Assembly (NCBI GenBank): GCA_010909165.1 | Contig: MU008154.1 | Coordinates: 434,001-498,000 of the forward strand | Direction of reading: 5' to 3' | Source of the DNA: Anthoceros angustus | Taxonomy: Eukaryota > Streptophyta > Anthocerotopsida > Anthocerotales > Anthocerotaceae | DNA length: 64,000 nucleotides | Part shown: positions 21,785 to 33,341 of the stretch, piece by piece | How the letters are laid out: every line of letters begins with the position of its first letter | How positions within the stretch are numbered: the stretch's first letter is position 1 | The notes under the pieces: generated by a model | The model's input: only the letters and a program-made list of their open reading frames with translations | What the model was told of the DNA's origin: nothing | Databases searched by the model: none | Position numbers and translations under genes: made by a program

Positions 21785-24727
21785 ATGATGCAGGCGCTGC
21801 GGGCGGGATCAGCATCGCAGCTAAGCTTTGTGCGGATACAGCGCCAGCAGGGGCAGAAGGGGCGGGATGCCGGGGGGAGGGCCGTGGTGGTGAGCGCGGC
21901 GGCGTCCAGGAGGCACAGCTCCTGCCCCGGCTGCTGCTCCTCGTCCTCGTCCTCGTCCTCGTCGCGGAGCCTGCGAGGTGGGTTCTTGGCTGGGAGCCCG
22001 CTGCCGCTGCCGCTGCGGGCTGCGAGGGAGATTGGAGAGAGGCCGGGTGAAGCGAGGCGGCGGGCGCGGCCAGGGCGGTGATTGCCACGGACCGCGGGGT
22101 CGGGGTGACGAGGGAATTCGCGCTGGACGGGGCGCCAGGGTGAAGGTGCAGGCGGTCGGGGCCGGGAATGGCGCGCCCGCCCTGGTGGAAGTGCGGGTGG
22201 AGGGCCACTCCGGGGACGCGCTGCTTCTGCACTGGGGCGCCACGGGAGGGGGGTCCCCGGGATGGCTGCTCCCGGACGCCCGCCCCCCCGGGACCTCGGA
22301 CTACAAGGGCAAGGCCCTCCAGACCCGCTTCGGCAAGGACGACGCCGGGCTGTCCCTTAAAATCGAGCTCCCGGACCCCGCGCTCGACGCCCTCGAGTTC
22401 CTCATCAAGGACGAGGCCAAGAACGCCTGGTTCAAGCTCGACGGCGGCAACTTCCGGGTGGAAATCCCCCGCCCGCAGCAGGACGTGAGCCAGATCCAGC
22501 TCCCGGAGGAGCTCGTCCAGGTGCAGGCCTACCTCCGGTGGGAGCGCAGAGGGAAGCAGAGCTACTCCCCGGAGCAGGAGAAGGCGGAGTATGAGGAGGC
22601 CAGGAGAGAGCTCCAGGAGGAGGTCGCGCGGGGGGCCTCCGTCGACGCGCTCAGGAGGAAGCTACTCGGAAACGATGCCGGCGGCGGGAGCAACGGGAAC
22701 GGGGCGGCAGCCGCGGCGGAGAATGGAGCCGCGCCCGACAAGGGAAGCGAGAACGGGAGCGGGAACGGGAGCTCCACGAAGCCGAAGGCGGGGCCCGTGG
22801 CGCATGTGAAGCGGAAGAGCCGGGATCCGGTGGAGCTGATCCAGAAAGTTGGGAAAGGCGGCGGAAAGGCGGCGGCGGCGGCGGCGCCGCCTCCCAGGCA
22901 GCCCACGCCGCTGGAGCTCGGGGCGGAGGTGATGGAGGGGGCGGATCAGGGGAAGGTGGTGCTGAAGAAGGTGTTCAGGTTCGGGGACGGGCAGGAGCTG
23001 CTGGTGTTGGTGACCAATCCTGAAGGGCTTCTGAAGGTGAGGCTGGCCACCAACATCAAGGAGCCTGTGGCTTTGCATTGGGCGTTGTCCAAGGAGCATG
23101 CTCGGGAATGGCTGGCTCCGCCCAAGAAGATTGTTCCTGCAGACTCCAATTTAGGGCCGAGCGCGTGCGAGACGCCCTTCAAATTAGGGTTTGCGGGAGA
23201 TGGTGGGCTGCAGTCGTTGGAGATTCCTGTGGGCGATGGTGGATATGTGGGGATGCCGTTTGTGTTCAGGGTGGGGGGGAATTGGTATAAGGATAATGGG
23301 TCGGATTTTTATGTTTCGTTCCAGGCTGCTGCTGCGAAGGCGGCGGCCAAGGCCGGAGGTGGGGAGGGCACGGCCAAGTCTTTTCTGGATGATGTGGCTG
23401 ACCAGGAGAGCGAGGCGGAGAGGTCGTTGATGCATCGGTACAATATTGCTGCTGGGTTTGCTGAGAGGGCGAAGAGGGAGGGGGAGTTGGCGTTGGCTGG
23501 GTTGTTGGTGTGGCTGAGGTATATGGCCACCAGGCAGCTAACATGGAACAAGAATTATAATGTGAAGCCCAGGGAGATCAGTGCTGCGCAGGATAGGCTG
23601 ACGAATTTGTTGCAGGAGACTTACAGGGAGCAGCCGGAGAATCGGGAGATGGTGAGGTTGATTATGGCGACTGTGGGGAGGGGGGGGCAGGGGGATGTTG
23701 GGCAGCGGATTCGGGATGAGATTCTCGTTATTCAGAGGAATAATGACTGTGCGGGGGGAATGATGGAGGAGTGGCACCAGAAGTTGCATAATAATACGAG
23801 TCCGGATGATGTGGTGATATGCCAGGCGTTGTTGGATCATATTCAGAGTGATTTCAGTGTGGATGTTTACTGGAAGACTCTGACAGATAATGGGATCTCG
23901 AAGCAGAGGTTGGCGAGTTATGACAGGCCGATTGTGTCGGAGCCCAAGTTCAGGCATGATCAAAAGGATGGGCTGGTGCGGGATCTGACTGCCTATATGA
24001 GGACGTTGAAGGCGGTGCATTCCGGGGCGGATTTGGAGTCAGCGATAGAGACTTGTATGGGGTATACTTCAGAGGGAAGGGGTTCATGGGGAGTGAAGAT
24101 TCATCCTATTAGTGGGTTGTCGTCGGATCTGCCTGGGTTGCTGCAGTTTGTGTTGGAGCACGTGGAGGATCAGCAGACTCTGCCGCTGATCGAGGGGTTG
24201 TTGGAGGCGAGGAGGAGCTGCGGCCCACGTTGCAGAATGCTCATGACAGGCTGCGGGATATTATTTTTCTGGACCTGGCGTTAGATTCCACTGTGCGAAC
24301 TGCGGTGGAGCGCGGGTTGGAGTCGTTCAGAAGGCGTCGCCTGCTGATTTGACACTGGTGATCAGTTGGTGGTGGAGAACTTGGCCCTGTCGGTGTCTGA
24401 TAATGAGGAGCTGGTGTATTGTTTGAAGACTGGTATCACATTCTGGAGCTATGCAAAGCTGGGGCAGACCAGTGGGCGTTGAGGGCCAAGGCTGTGCTTG
24501 ACAGGACGAGACTCGTATTAGCCGACAAAGCTGAGCACTATCAGACGATTCTGCAGCCGTCTGCGGAGTATCTGGGTGCCCTTCTGGGGGTGGAGAAGTG
24601 GGCGATTGAGATCTTTACGGAGGAGATGATCCGAGCTGGGTCTGCTGCGTCTCTGTCGCAGTTGGTGAACCAGCTTGATCCTATTCTGCGGAATATTGCA
24701 CATCTTGGGAGTTGGCAGGTTATCAGT
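21785..24727 (+). CDS. GWD1: Alpha-glucan water dikinase, N-terminal two thirds
   Basis: GWD phosphorylates C6 of glucose in plastid starch to open granules for degradation. A plastid transit peptide (MMQALRAGSASQLSFVRIQR..., with a Ser run) is followed by two CBM45 starch-binding domains: HSGDALLLHWGA...GWLLPDARP...LEFLIKDEAKNAWFK near 22200-22480, and GDGQELLVLVTNPE...VALHWALSKEHAREWLAPP near 22950-23310. The central helical region follows (LTNLLQETYREQPENREM, NNDCAGGMMEEWHQKLHNNTSPDDV). The transit peptide and the mature frame are in different registers: VTREFALDG near 22102-22130 is in a third frame, so small indels or an unseen intron lie at 21978-22140. A lost G near 24214 shifts the frame to +1. 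No introns are seen over 2.5 kb. At 24728 the sequence jumps back to the first CBM45. Confidence 0.88.
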
Positions 24728-27700
24728 CCGGTGGAAGTGCGGTGGAGGGCCACTCCGGGGACGCGCTGCTTCTGCACTGGGGCGCCACGGGAGGGGGGTT
24801 CCCGGGATGGCTGCTCCCGGACGCCCGCCCCCCCGGGACCTCGGACTACAAGGGCAAGGCCCTCCAGACCCGCTTCGGCAAGGACGACGCCGGGCTGTCC
24901 CTTAAAATCGAGCTCCCGGACCCCGCGCTCGACGCCCTCGAGTTCCTCATCAAGGACGAGGCCAAGAACGCCTGGTTCAAGCTCGACGGCGGCAACTTCC
25001 GGTGGAAATCCCCGCCCGCAGCAGGACGTGAGCCAGATCCAGCTCCCGGAGGAGCTGCGGCCCACGTTGCAGATGCTCATGACAGGCTGCAGGATATTAT
25101 TTTTCTGGACCTGGCGTTAGATTCCACTGTGCGAACTGCGGTGGAGCGCGGGTTGGAGTCGTTCAGGAAGGCGTCGCCTGCTGATTTGACACTGGTGATC
25201 AGTTGGTGGTGGAGAACTTGGCCCTGTCGGTGTCTGATAATGAGGAGCTGGTGTATTGTTTGAAGACTGGTATCACATTCTGGAGCTATGCAAAGCTGGG
25301 GCAGACCAGTGGGCGTTGAGGGCCAAGGCTGTGCTTGACAGGACGAGACTCGTATTAGCCGACAAAGCTGAGCACTATCAGACGATTCTGCAGCCGTCTG
25401 CGGAGTATGAGGAGGCCAGGAGAGAGCTCCAGGAGGAGGTCGCGCGGGGCCTCCGTCGACGCGCTCAGGAGGAAGCTACTGGAAACGATGCCGGCGGCGG
25501 GAGCAACGGAACGGGGCGGCAGCCGCGGCGGAGAATGGAGCCGCGCCCGACAAGGAAGCGAGAACGGGAGGAACGGAGCTCCACGAAGCCGAAGGCGGGG
25601 CCCGTGGCGCATGTGAAGCGGAAGAGCCGGGATCCGGTGGAGCTGATCCAGAAGTTGGGAAAGGCGGCGGAAAGGCGGCGGCGGCGGCGCCGCCTCCCAG
25701 GCAGCCCACGCCGCTGGAGCTCGGGGCGGAGGTGATGGAGGGGCGGATCAGGAAGGTGGTGCTGAAGAAGGTGTTCAGGTTCGGGGACGGGCAGGAGCTG
25801 CTGGTGTTGGTGACCAATCCTGAAGGGCTTCTGAAGGTGAGGCTGGCCACCAACATCAAGGAGCCTGTGGCTTTGCATTGGGCGTTGTCCAAGGAGCATG
25901 CTCGGGAATGGCTGGCTCCGCCCAAGAAGATTGTTCCTGCAGACTCAATTTAGGGCCGAGCGCGTGCGAGACGCCCTTCAAATTAGGGTTTGCGGGAGAT
26001 GGTGGGCTGCAGTCGTTGGAGATTCCTGTGGGCGATTGAGATCTTTACGGAGGAGATGATCCGAGCTGGGTCTGCTGCGTCTCTGTCGCAGTTGGTGAAC
26101 CAGCTTGATCCTATTCTGCGGAATATTGCACATCTTGGGAGTTGGCAGGTTATCAGTCCGGTGGAAGTGCGGGGCTTTATTGAGGTTGTGGGCGAACTTG
26201 GTGATGTGGAGGATAAGAGGTACAGTAAGCCCACCATCCTGGTTTCAGGAAGGTGAAGGGAGAAGAGGAGATTCCCGATGGTGCTGTTGCAGTTCTCACC
26301 CCTGACATGCCGGATGTGCTTTCGCATGTGTCTGTGCCCGCAATGGCAAGGTGTGCTTCGCCACATGCTTTGATCCAGATGTGCTAGCTGATTTGCGGAA
26401 GAAGAAGGGCAAGGCTATCAGCATTCAGTTGAAAGGTGGCAATCTTGTTTACAGTGAGATATCGGATGCAGACGTGTCCAAGCATGGTGGTGCAGCAGCA
26501 GCTAATGATGCCCCACCACCTCATATAGTTTTGAAGAAGAAGAAGTTTGCCGGGAAGTATGCCATTTCAGCAGATCAGTTCAACCCTGACCTGGTGGGCG
26601 CCAAGTCTCGGAATATCGCTAACTTGAGGGGCAAAGTGCCATCTTGGTAAAATTGCCGACATCTGTGGCTCTGCCGTTTGGGACTTTTGAGAAGGTGCTG
26701 TCTGAGTATCAACCGTGGAGTTGCGGATGAGCTTGCTGCTCTGAACAAGTTGCAGGCTGGCGACTTTCACCGATTGAAGGAGGCCCGAGAGATTTGCTTG
26801 AAGCTGCAACCCCGCCCCAGCTGATTGAGGAGAGCTTAAAGCCACGATGAAGGGCTCCAACATGCCGTGGCCTGGGGATGAGGGTGACAAGAGATGGCAG
26901 CAAGCATGGACGGCCATAAAAGGTGTGGGGATCCAAGTGGAATGAAAGGGCCTACTTCAGCACCAGGAAGGCAGGAATTGATCATTCTGATCTCTGCATG
27001 GCTGTCCTAGTTCAGGAAGTCATTCAAGCAGACTATGCCTTCGTCATCCACACCACCAACCCGGCAAATGGTGATGCATCGGTACAATATTGCTGCTGGT
27101 TGCTGAGAGGGCGAAGAGGGAGGGGAGTTGGCGTTGGCTGGGTTGTTGGAGGCGAGGAGGAGCTGCGGCCCACGTTGCAGAATGCTCATGACAGGCTGCG
27201 GGATATTATTTTTCTGGACCTGGCGTTAGATTCCACTGTGCGAACTGCGGTGGAGCGCGGGTTGGAGTCGTTCAGAAGGCGTCGCCTGCTGATTTGACAC
27301 TGGTGATCAGTTGGTGGTGGAGAACTTGGCCCTGTCGGTGTCTGATAATGAGGAGCTGGTGTATTGTTTGAAAGACTGGTATCACATTCTGGAGCTATGC
27401 AAAGCTGGGGCAGACCAGTGGGCGTTGAGGGCCAAGGCTGTGCTTGACAGGACGAGACTCGTATTAGCCGACAAAGCTGAGCACTATCAGACGATTCTGC
27501 AGCCGTCTGCGGAGTATCTGGGTGCCCTTCTGGGGGTGGAGAAGTGGGCGATTGAGATCTTTACGGAGGAGATGATCCGAGCTGGGTCTGCTGCGTCTCT
27601 GTCGCAGTTGGTGAACCAGCTTGATCCTATTCTGCGGAATATTGCACATCTTGGGAGTTGGCAGGTTATCAGTCCGGTGGAAGTGCGGGGCTTTATTGAG

Positions 27701-28257
27701 GTTGTGGGCGAACTTGGTGATGTGGAGGATAAGAGGTACAGTAAGCCCACCATCCTGGTTTCAGGAAGGTGAAGGGAGAAGAGGAGATTCCCGATGGTGC
27801 TGTTGCAGTTCTCACCCCTGACATGCCGGATGTGCTTTCGCATGTGTCTGTGCGTGCAATGGCAAGGTGTGCTTCGCCACATGCTTTGATCCAGATGTGC
27901 TAGCTGATTTGCGGAAGAAGAAGGGCAAGGCTATCAGCATTCAGTTGAAAGGTGGCAATCTTGTTTACAGTGAGATATCGGATGCAGACGTGTCCAAGCA
28001 TGGTGGTGCAGCAGCAGCTAATGATGCCCCACCACCTCATATAGTTTTGAAGAAGAAGTTTGCCGGGAAGTATGCCATTTCAGCAGATCAGTTCAACCCT
28101 GACCTGGTGGGCGCCAAGTCTCGGAATATCGCTAACTTGAGGGGCAAAGTGCCATCTTGGGTAAAATTGCCGACATCTGTGGCTCTGCCGTTTGGGACTT
28201 TTGAGAAGGTGCTGTCTGAGTATCAACCGTGGAGTTGCGGATGAGCTTGCTGCTCTG
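24728..28257 (+). pseudogene. Mosaic of re-duplicated GWD segments
   Basis: Pieces of GWD are joined out of order on the same strand: CBM45-1 (24728-25045), a mid-region piece (25046-25400), linker and CBM45-2 (25401-26030), His-domain to start of ATP-binding domain (26031-27072), a short central piece (27073-27150), mid-region through His domain (27151-28255), then back to the central region. At each join the two parents share 9-14 identical bases, for example ggtggaagtgcgg (24736), gcggagtat (25400), gtgggcgat (26030), tgatgcatc (27073), gggttgttgg (27150) and gaacaagaa (28258). Frames are broken by small losses, including 4 bases next to the catalytic-His codon in both extra copies (near 26335 and 27852). 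It cannot encode a working enzyme. Confidence 0.85.
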
Positions 28258-30809
28258 AACAAGAATTATAATGTGAAGCCCAGGGAGATCAGTGCTGCGC
28301 AGGATAGGCTGACGAATTTGTTGCAGGAGACTTACAGGGAGCAGCCGGAGAATCGGGAGATGGTGAGGTTGATTATGGCGACTGTGGGGAGGGGGGGGCA
28401 GGGGGATGTTGGGCAGCGGATTCGGGATGAGATTCTCGTTATTCAGAGGAATAATGACTGTGCGGGGGGAATGATGGAGGAGTGGCACCAGAAGTTGCAT
28501 AATAATACGAGTCCGGATGATGTGGTGATATGCCAGGCGTTGTTGGATCATATTCAGAGTGATTTCAGTGTGGATGTTTACTGGAAGACTCTGACAGATA
28601 ATGGGATCTCGAAGCAGAGGTTGGCGAGTTATGACAGGCCGATTGTGTCGGAGCCCAAGTTCAGGCATGATCAAAAGGATGGGCTGGTGCGGGATCTGAC
28701 TGCCTATATGAGGACGTTGAAGGCGGTGCATTCCGGGGCGGATTTGGAGTCAGCGATAGAGACTTGTATGGGGTATACTTCAGAGGGGAAGGGGTTCATG
28801 GGGGGAGTGAAGATTCATCCTATTAGTGGGTTGTCGTCGGATCTGCCTGGGTTGCTGCAGTTTGTGTTGGAGCACGTGGAGGATCAGCAGACTCTGCCGC
28901 TGATCGAGGGGTTGTTGGAGGCGAGGAGGGAGCTGCGGCCCACGTTGCAGAATGCTCATGACAGGCTGCGGGATATTATTTTTCTGGACCTGGCGTTAGA
29001 TTCCACTGTGCGAACTGCGGTGGAGCGCGGGTTGGAGTCGTTCAGGAAGGCGTCGCCTGCTGATTTGACACTGGTGATCAGTTTGGTGGTGGAGAACTTG
29101 GCCCTGTCGGTGTCTGATAATGAGGAGCTGGTGTATTGTTTGAAAGACTGGTATCACATTCTGGAGCTATGCAAAGCTGGGGCAGACCAGTGGGCGTTGA
29201 GGGCCAAGGCTGTGCTTGACAGGACGAGACTCGTATTAGCCGACAAAGCTGAGCACTATCAGACGATTCTGCAGCCGTCTGCGGAGTATCTGGGTGCCCT
29301 TCTGGGGTGGAGAAGTGGGCGATTGAGATCTTTACGGAGGAGATGATCCGAGCTGGGTCTGCTGCGTCTCTGTCGCAGTTGGTGAACCAGCTTGATCCTA
29401 TTCTGCGGAATATTGCACATCTTGGGAGTTGGCAGGTTATCAGTCCGGTGGAAGTGCGGGGCTTTATTGAGGTTGTGGGCGAACTTGGTGATGTGGAGGA
29501 TAAGAGGTACAGTAAGCCCACCATCCTGGTTTCGGGAAGGGTGAAGGGAGAAGAGGAGATTCCCGATGGTGCTGTTGCAGTTCTCACCCCTGACATGCCG
29601 GATGTGCTTTCGCATGTGTCTGTGCGTGCCCGCAATGGCAAGGTGTGCTTCGCCACATGCTTTGATCCAGATGTGCTAGCTGATTTGCGGAAGAAGAAGG
29701 GCAAGGCTATCAGCATTCAGTTGAAAGGTGGCAATCTTGTTTACAGTGAGATATCGGATGCAGACGTGTCCAAGCATGGTGGTGCAGCAGCAGCTAATGA
29801 TGCCCCACCACCTCATATAGTTTTGAAGAAGAAGAAGTTTGCCGGGAAGTATGCCATTTCAGCAGATCAGTTCAACCCTGACCTGGTGGGCGCCAAGTCT
29901 CGGAATATCGCTAACTTGAGGGGCAAAGTGCCATCTTGGGTAAAATTGCCGACATCTGTGGCTCTGCCGTTTGGGACTTTTGAGAAGGTGCTGTCTGAGA
30001 GTATCAACCGTGGAGTTGCGGATGAGCTTGCTGCTCTGAACAAGAAGTTGCAGGCTGGCGACTTTCACCGATTGAAGGAGGCCCGAGAGATTTGCTTGAA
30101 GCTGCAACCCCCGCCCCAGCTGATTGAGGAGCTTAAAGCCACGATGAAGGGCTCCAACATGCCGTGGCCTGGGGATGAGGGTGACAAGAGATGGCAGCAA
30201 GCATGGACGGCCATAAAAAAGGTGTGGGGATCCAAGTGGAATGAAAGGGCCTACTTCAGCACCAGGAAGGCAGGAATTGATCATTCTGATCTCTGCATGG
30301 CTGTCCTAGTTCAGGAAGTCATTCAAGCAGACTATGCCTTCGTCATCCACACCACCAACCCGGCAAATGGTGATGCATCCGAGATCTACGCTGAGGTGGT
30401 GAAGGGTCTCGGGGAGACTCTTGTGGGTGCCTACTCTGGGCGTGCTCTAAGCTTCGTGACGAAGAAGACAGACTTGAAGGCTCCTAAGGTTCTTGGCTAC
30501 CCCAGCAAACGAATAGGCTTGTTCATCAAGCAGTCTGTCATCTTCAGGTCTGATTCAAACGGAGAAGATCTTGAAGGATATGCTGGAGCTGGTTTGTATG
30601 ATAGCGTGCCCATGGATCACGAGGAGGAACGGGTTGTGGATTATTCCACTGACAAGTTGCTGTTGGATGTTGAGTTCCAAAAGCAGATTCTCATGAAGAT
30701 AGCTGAAGCTGGATCAGCTGTTGAGAAGCTGTTGGGAACTGCTCAAGACATTGAGGGTGTCATCAAGAACGGAGAGTTGTACATTGTCCAAACGAGACCT
30801 CAAATGTAG
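28258..30809 (+). CDS. GWD1: Alpha-glucan water dikinase, C-terminal part
   Basis: This copy runs from the central region to the natural stop. The phosphohistidine domain contains TPDMPDVLSHVSVRARN, where the His (codon at 29612) carries the phosphate. The C-terminal ATP-binding domain of the PPDK type contains SKWNERAYFSTRKAGI, AYSGRALSFVTKK, FRSDSNGEDLEGYAGAGLYDSVP and ends ELYIVQTRPQM. A lost G near 29308 (ggggtgg against gggggtgg in other copies) splits the frame. With the overlapping N-terminal copy (21785-24727) it accounts for about 1430 residues, the usual length of GWD1. It is intronless throughout, whereas flowering-plant GWD genes are cut into many exons. Confidence 0.88.
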
Positions 30810-31022
30810 ATATATTTAATTTATGTAACAGTGTCGTGTGTACTGTATCTTCTCAGACTTCAAAGTTTGTCTGCCGAAGCTGTCACTACATAAATAGTAG
30901 ATATGCGGCCCGAGAGGGCAAGCTTCTCTCAAATCACAGTTCTCTGTTCAAATCGCGCTCTGTCAAATCGCGTTTGTCCGTGTGACCAACAAAGGAGTCA
31001 GCAAGGGTCAAAACGTACGATT

Positions 31023-31102
31023 GTTGACAATGGGATTCGAACCCATGCCCTTTCGGACCAGAACCTTAATCTGGCGCCTTAGACCAACTCGGCCATGTCA
31101 AC
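31023..31102 (-). tRNA. tRNA-Leu (anticodon AAG), copy 1
   Basis: On the minus strand the 7-bp acceptor stem GTTGACA/TGTCAAC, the box A region (tggccgagttggtctaagg), anticodon stem CCAGA/TCTGG with loop TTAAGGT (anticodon AAG), a long variable arm (tccgaaagggc) and the T-arm GGGTTCGAATCCC fold as a class II tRNA. The discriminator is A. No intron and no encoded CCA, as expected for a nuclear gene. T-rich plus-strand sequence is not needed; a Pol III terminator was not clearly identified. Confidence 0.95.
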
Positions 31103-31912
31103 TGGATACCAACAGGCGGATCTGTAGGAATCTAAAGCAATTCCTCTCTTTGCTACAGCTTATATTCCAGATTCACTTCACGAGCATCGAAAGCCGCAAA
31201 TGCTTGAATCAAGCTGCGTACTGAGAATCAAGGACGTCGGAAAAATTCCCGAAGACGGGAAGAGAAGTGTTAGAAGTGAGCAAGTGAGCTTAACGCTCAG
31301 GACTTGAAAGGTTTGAGGGCTCACCATTTTCATGGAGAAGTCTCAAGACTTTGGCCATAATTCCGAATAAAAGTATACACTCAACGAAAGCAAATCTAAC
31401 AGCCAAACCGAGAAGAAGAATTTTATTTAAGTCCACTAAGGACGGATTTCCGTCATGGGACTTGGTACTTAACTCCCTTTACGCACCTCATCTAAGTACC
31501 GATCTAAGCTCAGGATGCTTAATCGCGAGGTTCTTATAAATGTGTGTCCATTTGGCCTAAGCCATTTGGACCACATTACCACGAGGCAGCATTGGTTGCC
31601 AAAGAAAGGAATTGGTTCTACTGAATTTTGGTTAACTTGTACTGCCTGCCTCCCACTGAAGTCCTGAATTGGTTCAGGAGCTCGGACTGAACCACATTTA
31701 GGTACTCTCAGCCTACTGTAGACCCCTTGCTGTGAAACTCGGAGACACAGCCAATCTTGGAGCAGCTGGTAATCTACACGGCAAAGTTCCCAAGACACTT
31801 TTTTGTTTGGCTCTCCAACTGGCCCATGTGGGATTCTTTGCTGATGTTAGTTGTCCTATTGGCTCTCCTGTGTGCAAATGTGTGCTCATACCCACAAGAT
31901 GCTGCAGCCGAG

Positions 31913-32325
31913 ACGCTGAGGTGGTGAAGGGTCTCAGGAGACTCTTGTGGGTGCCTACTCTGGGCGTGCTCTAAGCGAAGAAGACAGACTTGAAGGCTCC
32001 TAAGGTTCTTGGCTACCCCAGCAAACGAATAGGCTTGTTCATCAAGCAGTCTGTCATCTTCAGGTCTGATTCAAACGGAGAAGATCTTGAAGGATATGCT
32101 GGAGCTGGTTTGTATGATAGCGTGCCCATGGATCACGAGGAGGAACGGGTTGTGGATTATTCCACTGACAAGTTGCTGTTGGATGTTGAGTTCCAAAAGC
32201 AGATTCTCATGAAGATAGCTGAAGCTGGATCAGCTGTTGAGAAGCTGTTGGGAACTGCTCAAGACATTGAGGGTGTCATCAAGAACGGAGAGTTGTACAT
32301 TGTCCAAACGAGACCTCAAATGTAG
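31913..32325 (+). pseudogene. Duplicated GWD C-terminus
   Basis: It encodes the last ~112 residues of GWD (from DLKAPKVLGYPSKRIGLF to YIVQTRPQM) in frame, but has no upstream enzyme. It is fused after the truncated signal-peptide ORF of unit 1 and carries 4- and 7-base deletions at its 5' end. Confidence 0.85.
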
Positions 32326-32538
32326 ATATATTTAATTTATGTAACAGTGTCGTGTGTACTGTATCTTCTCAGACTTCAAAGTTTGTCTGCCGAAGCTGTC
32401 ACTACATAAATAGTAGATATGCGGCCCGAGAGGGCAAGCTTCTCTCAAATCACAGTTCTCTGTTCAAATCGCGCTCTGTCAAATCGCGTTTGTCCGTGTG
32501 ACCAACAAAGGAGTCAGCAAGGGTCAAAACGTACGATT

Positions 32539-32618
32539 GTTGACAATGGGATTCGAACCCATGCCCTTTCGGACCAGAACCTTAATCTGGCGCCTTAGAC
32601 CAACTCGGCCATGTCAAC
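32539..32618 (-). tRNA. tRNA-Leu (anticodon AAG), copy 2
   Basis: It is identical in sequence to the copy at 31023-31102 and was carried along by the 1.52-kb tandem duplication. All stems are intact, so both copies could be active. Confidence 0.95.
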
Positions 32619-33341
32619 TGGATACCAACAGGCGGATCTGTAGGAATCTAAAGCAATTCCTCTTTGCTACAGCTTATATTCCAGATTCACTTCACGAGCA
32701 TCGAAAGCCGCAAATGCTTGAATCAAGCTGCGTACTGAGAATCAAGGACGTCGGAAAAATTCCCGAAGACGGGAAGAGAAGTGTTAGAAGTGAGCAAGTG
32801 AGCTTAACGCTCAGGACTTGAAAGGTTTGAGGGCTCACCATTTTCATGGAGAAGTCTCAAGACTTTGGCCATAATTCCGAATAAAGTATACACTCAACGA
32901 AAGCAAATCTAACAGCCAAACCGAGAAGAAGAATTTTATTTAAGTCCACTAAGGACGGATTTCCGTCATGGGACTTGGTACTTAACTCCCTTTACGCACC
33001 TCATCTAAGTACCGATCTAAGCTCAGGATGCTTAATCGCGAGGTTCTTATAAATGTGTGTCCATTTGGCCTAAGCCATTTGGACCACATTACCACGAGGC
33101 GTAGCATTGGTTGCCAAAGAAAGGAATTGGTTCTACTGAATTTTGGTTAACTTGTACTGCCTGCCTCCCACTGAAGTCCTGAATTGGTTCAGGAGCTCGG
33201 ACTGAACCACATTTAGGTACTCTCAGCCTACTGTAGACCCCCTTGCTGTGAAACTCGGAGACACAGCCAATCTTGGAGCAGCTGGTAATCTACACGGCAA
33301 AGTTCCCAAGACACTTTTTTGTTTGGCTCTCCAACTGGCCC

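Noticed and set aside
21485-22081. Long N-terminal extension of GWD upstream of 21785
   Set aside because: The frame is open by GC bias and has no ATG before 21785. The transit-peptide-like sequence begins at MMQALRAG.
22562-24020. Long minus-strand open frames opposite GWD
   Set aside because: These are antisense shadows of high-GC coding sequence; none resembles a protein family, and the same shadows recur wherever GWD is duplicated.
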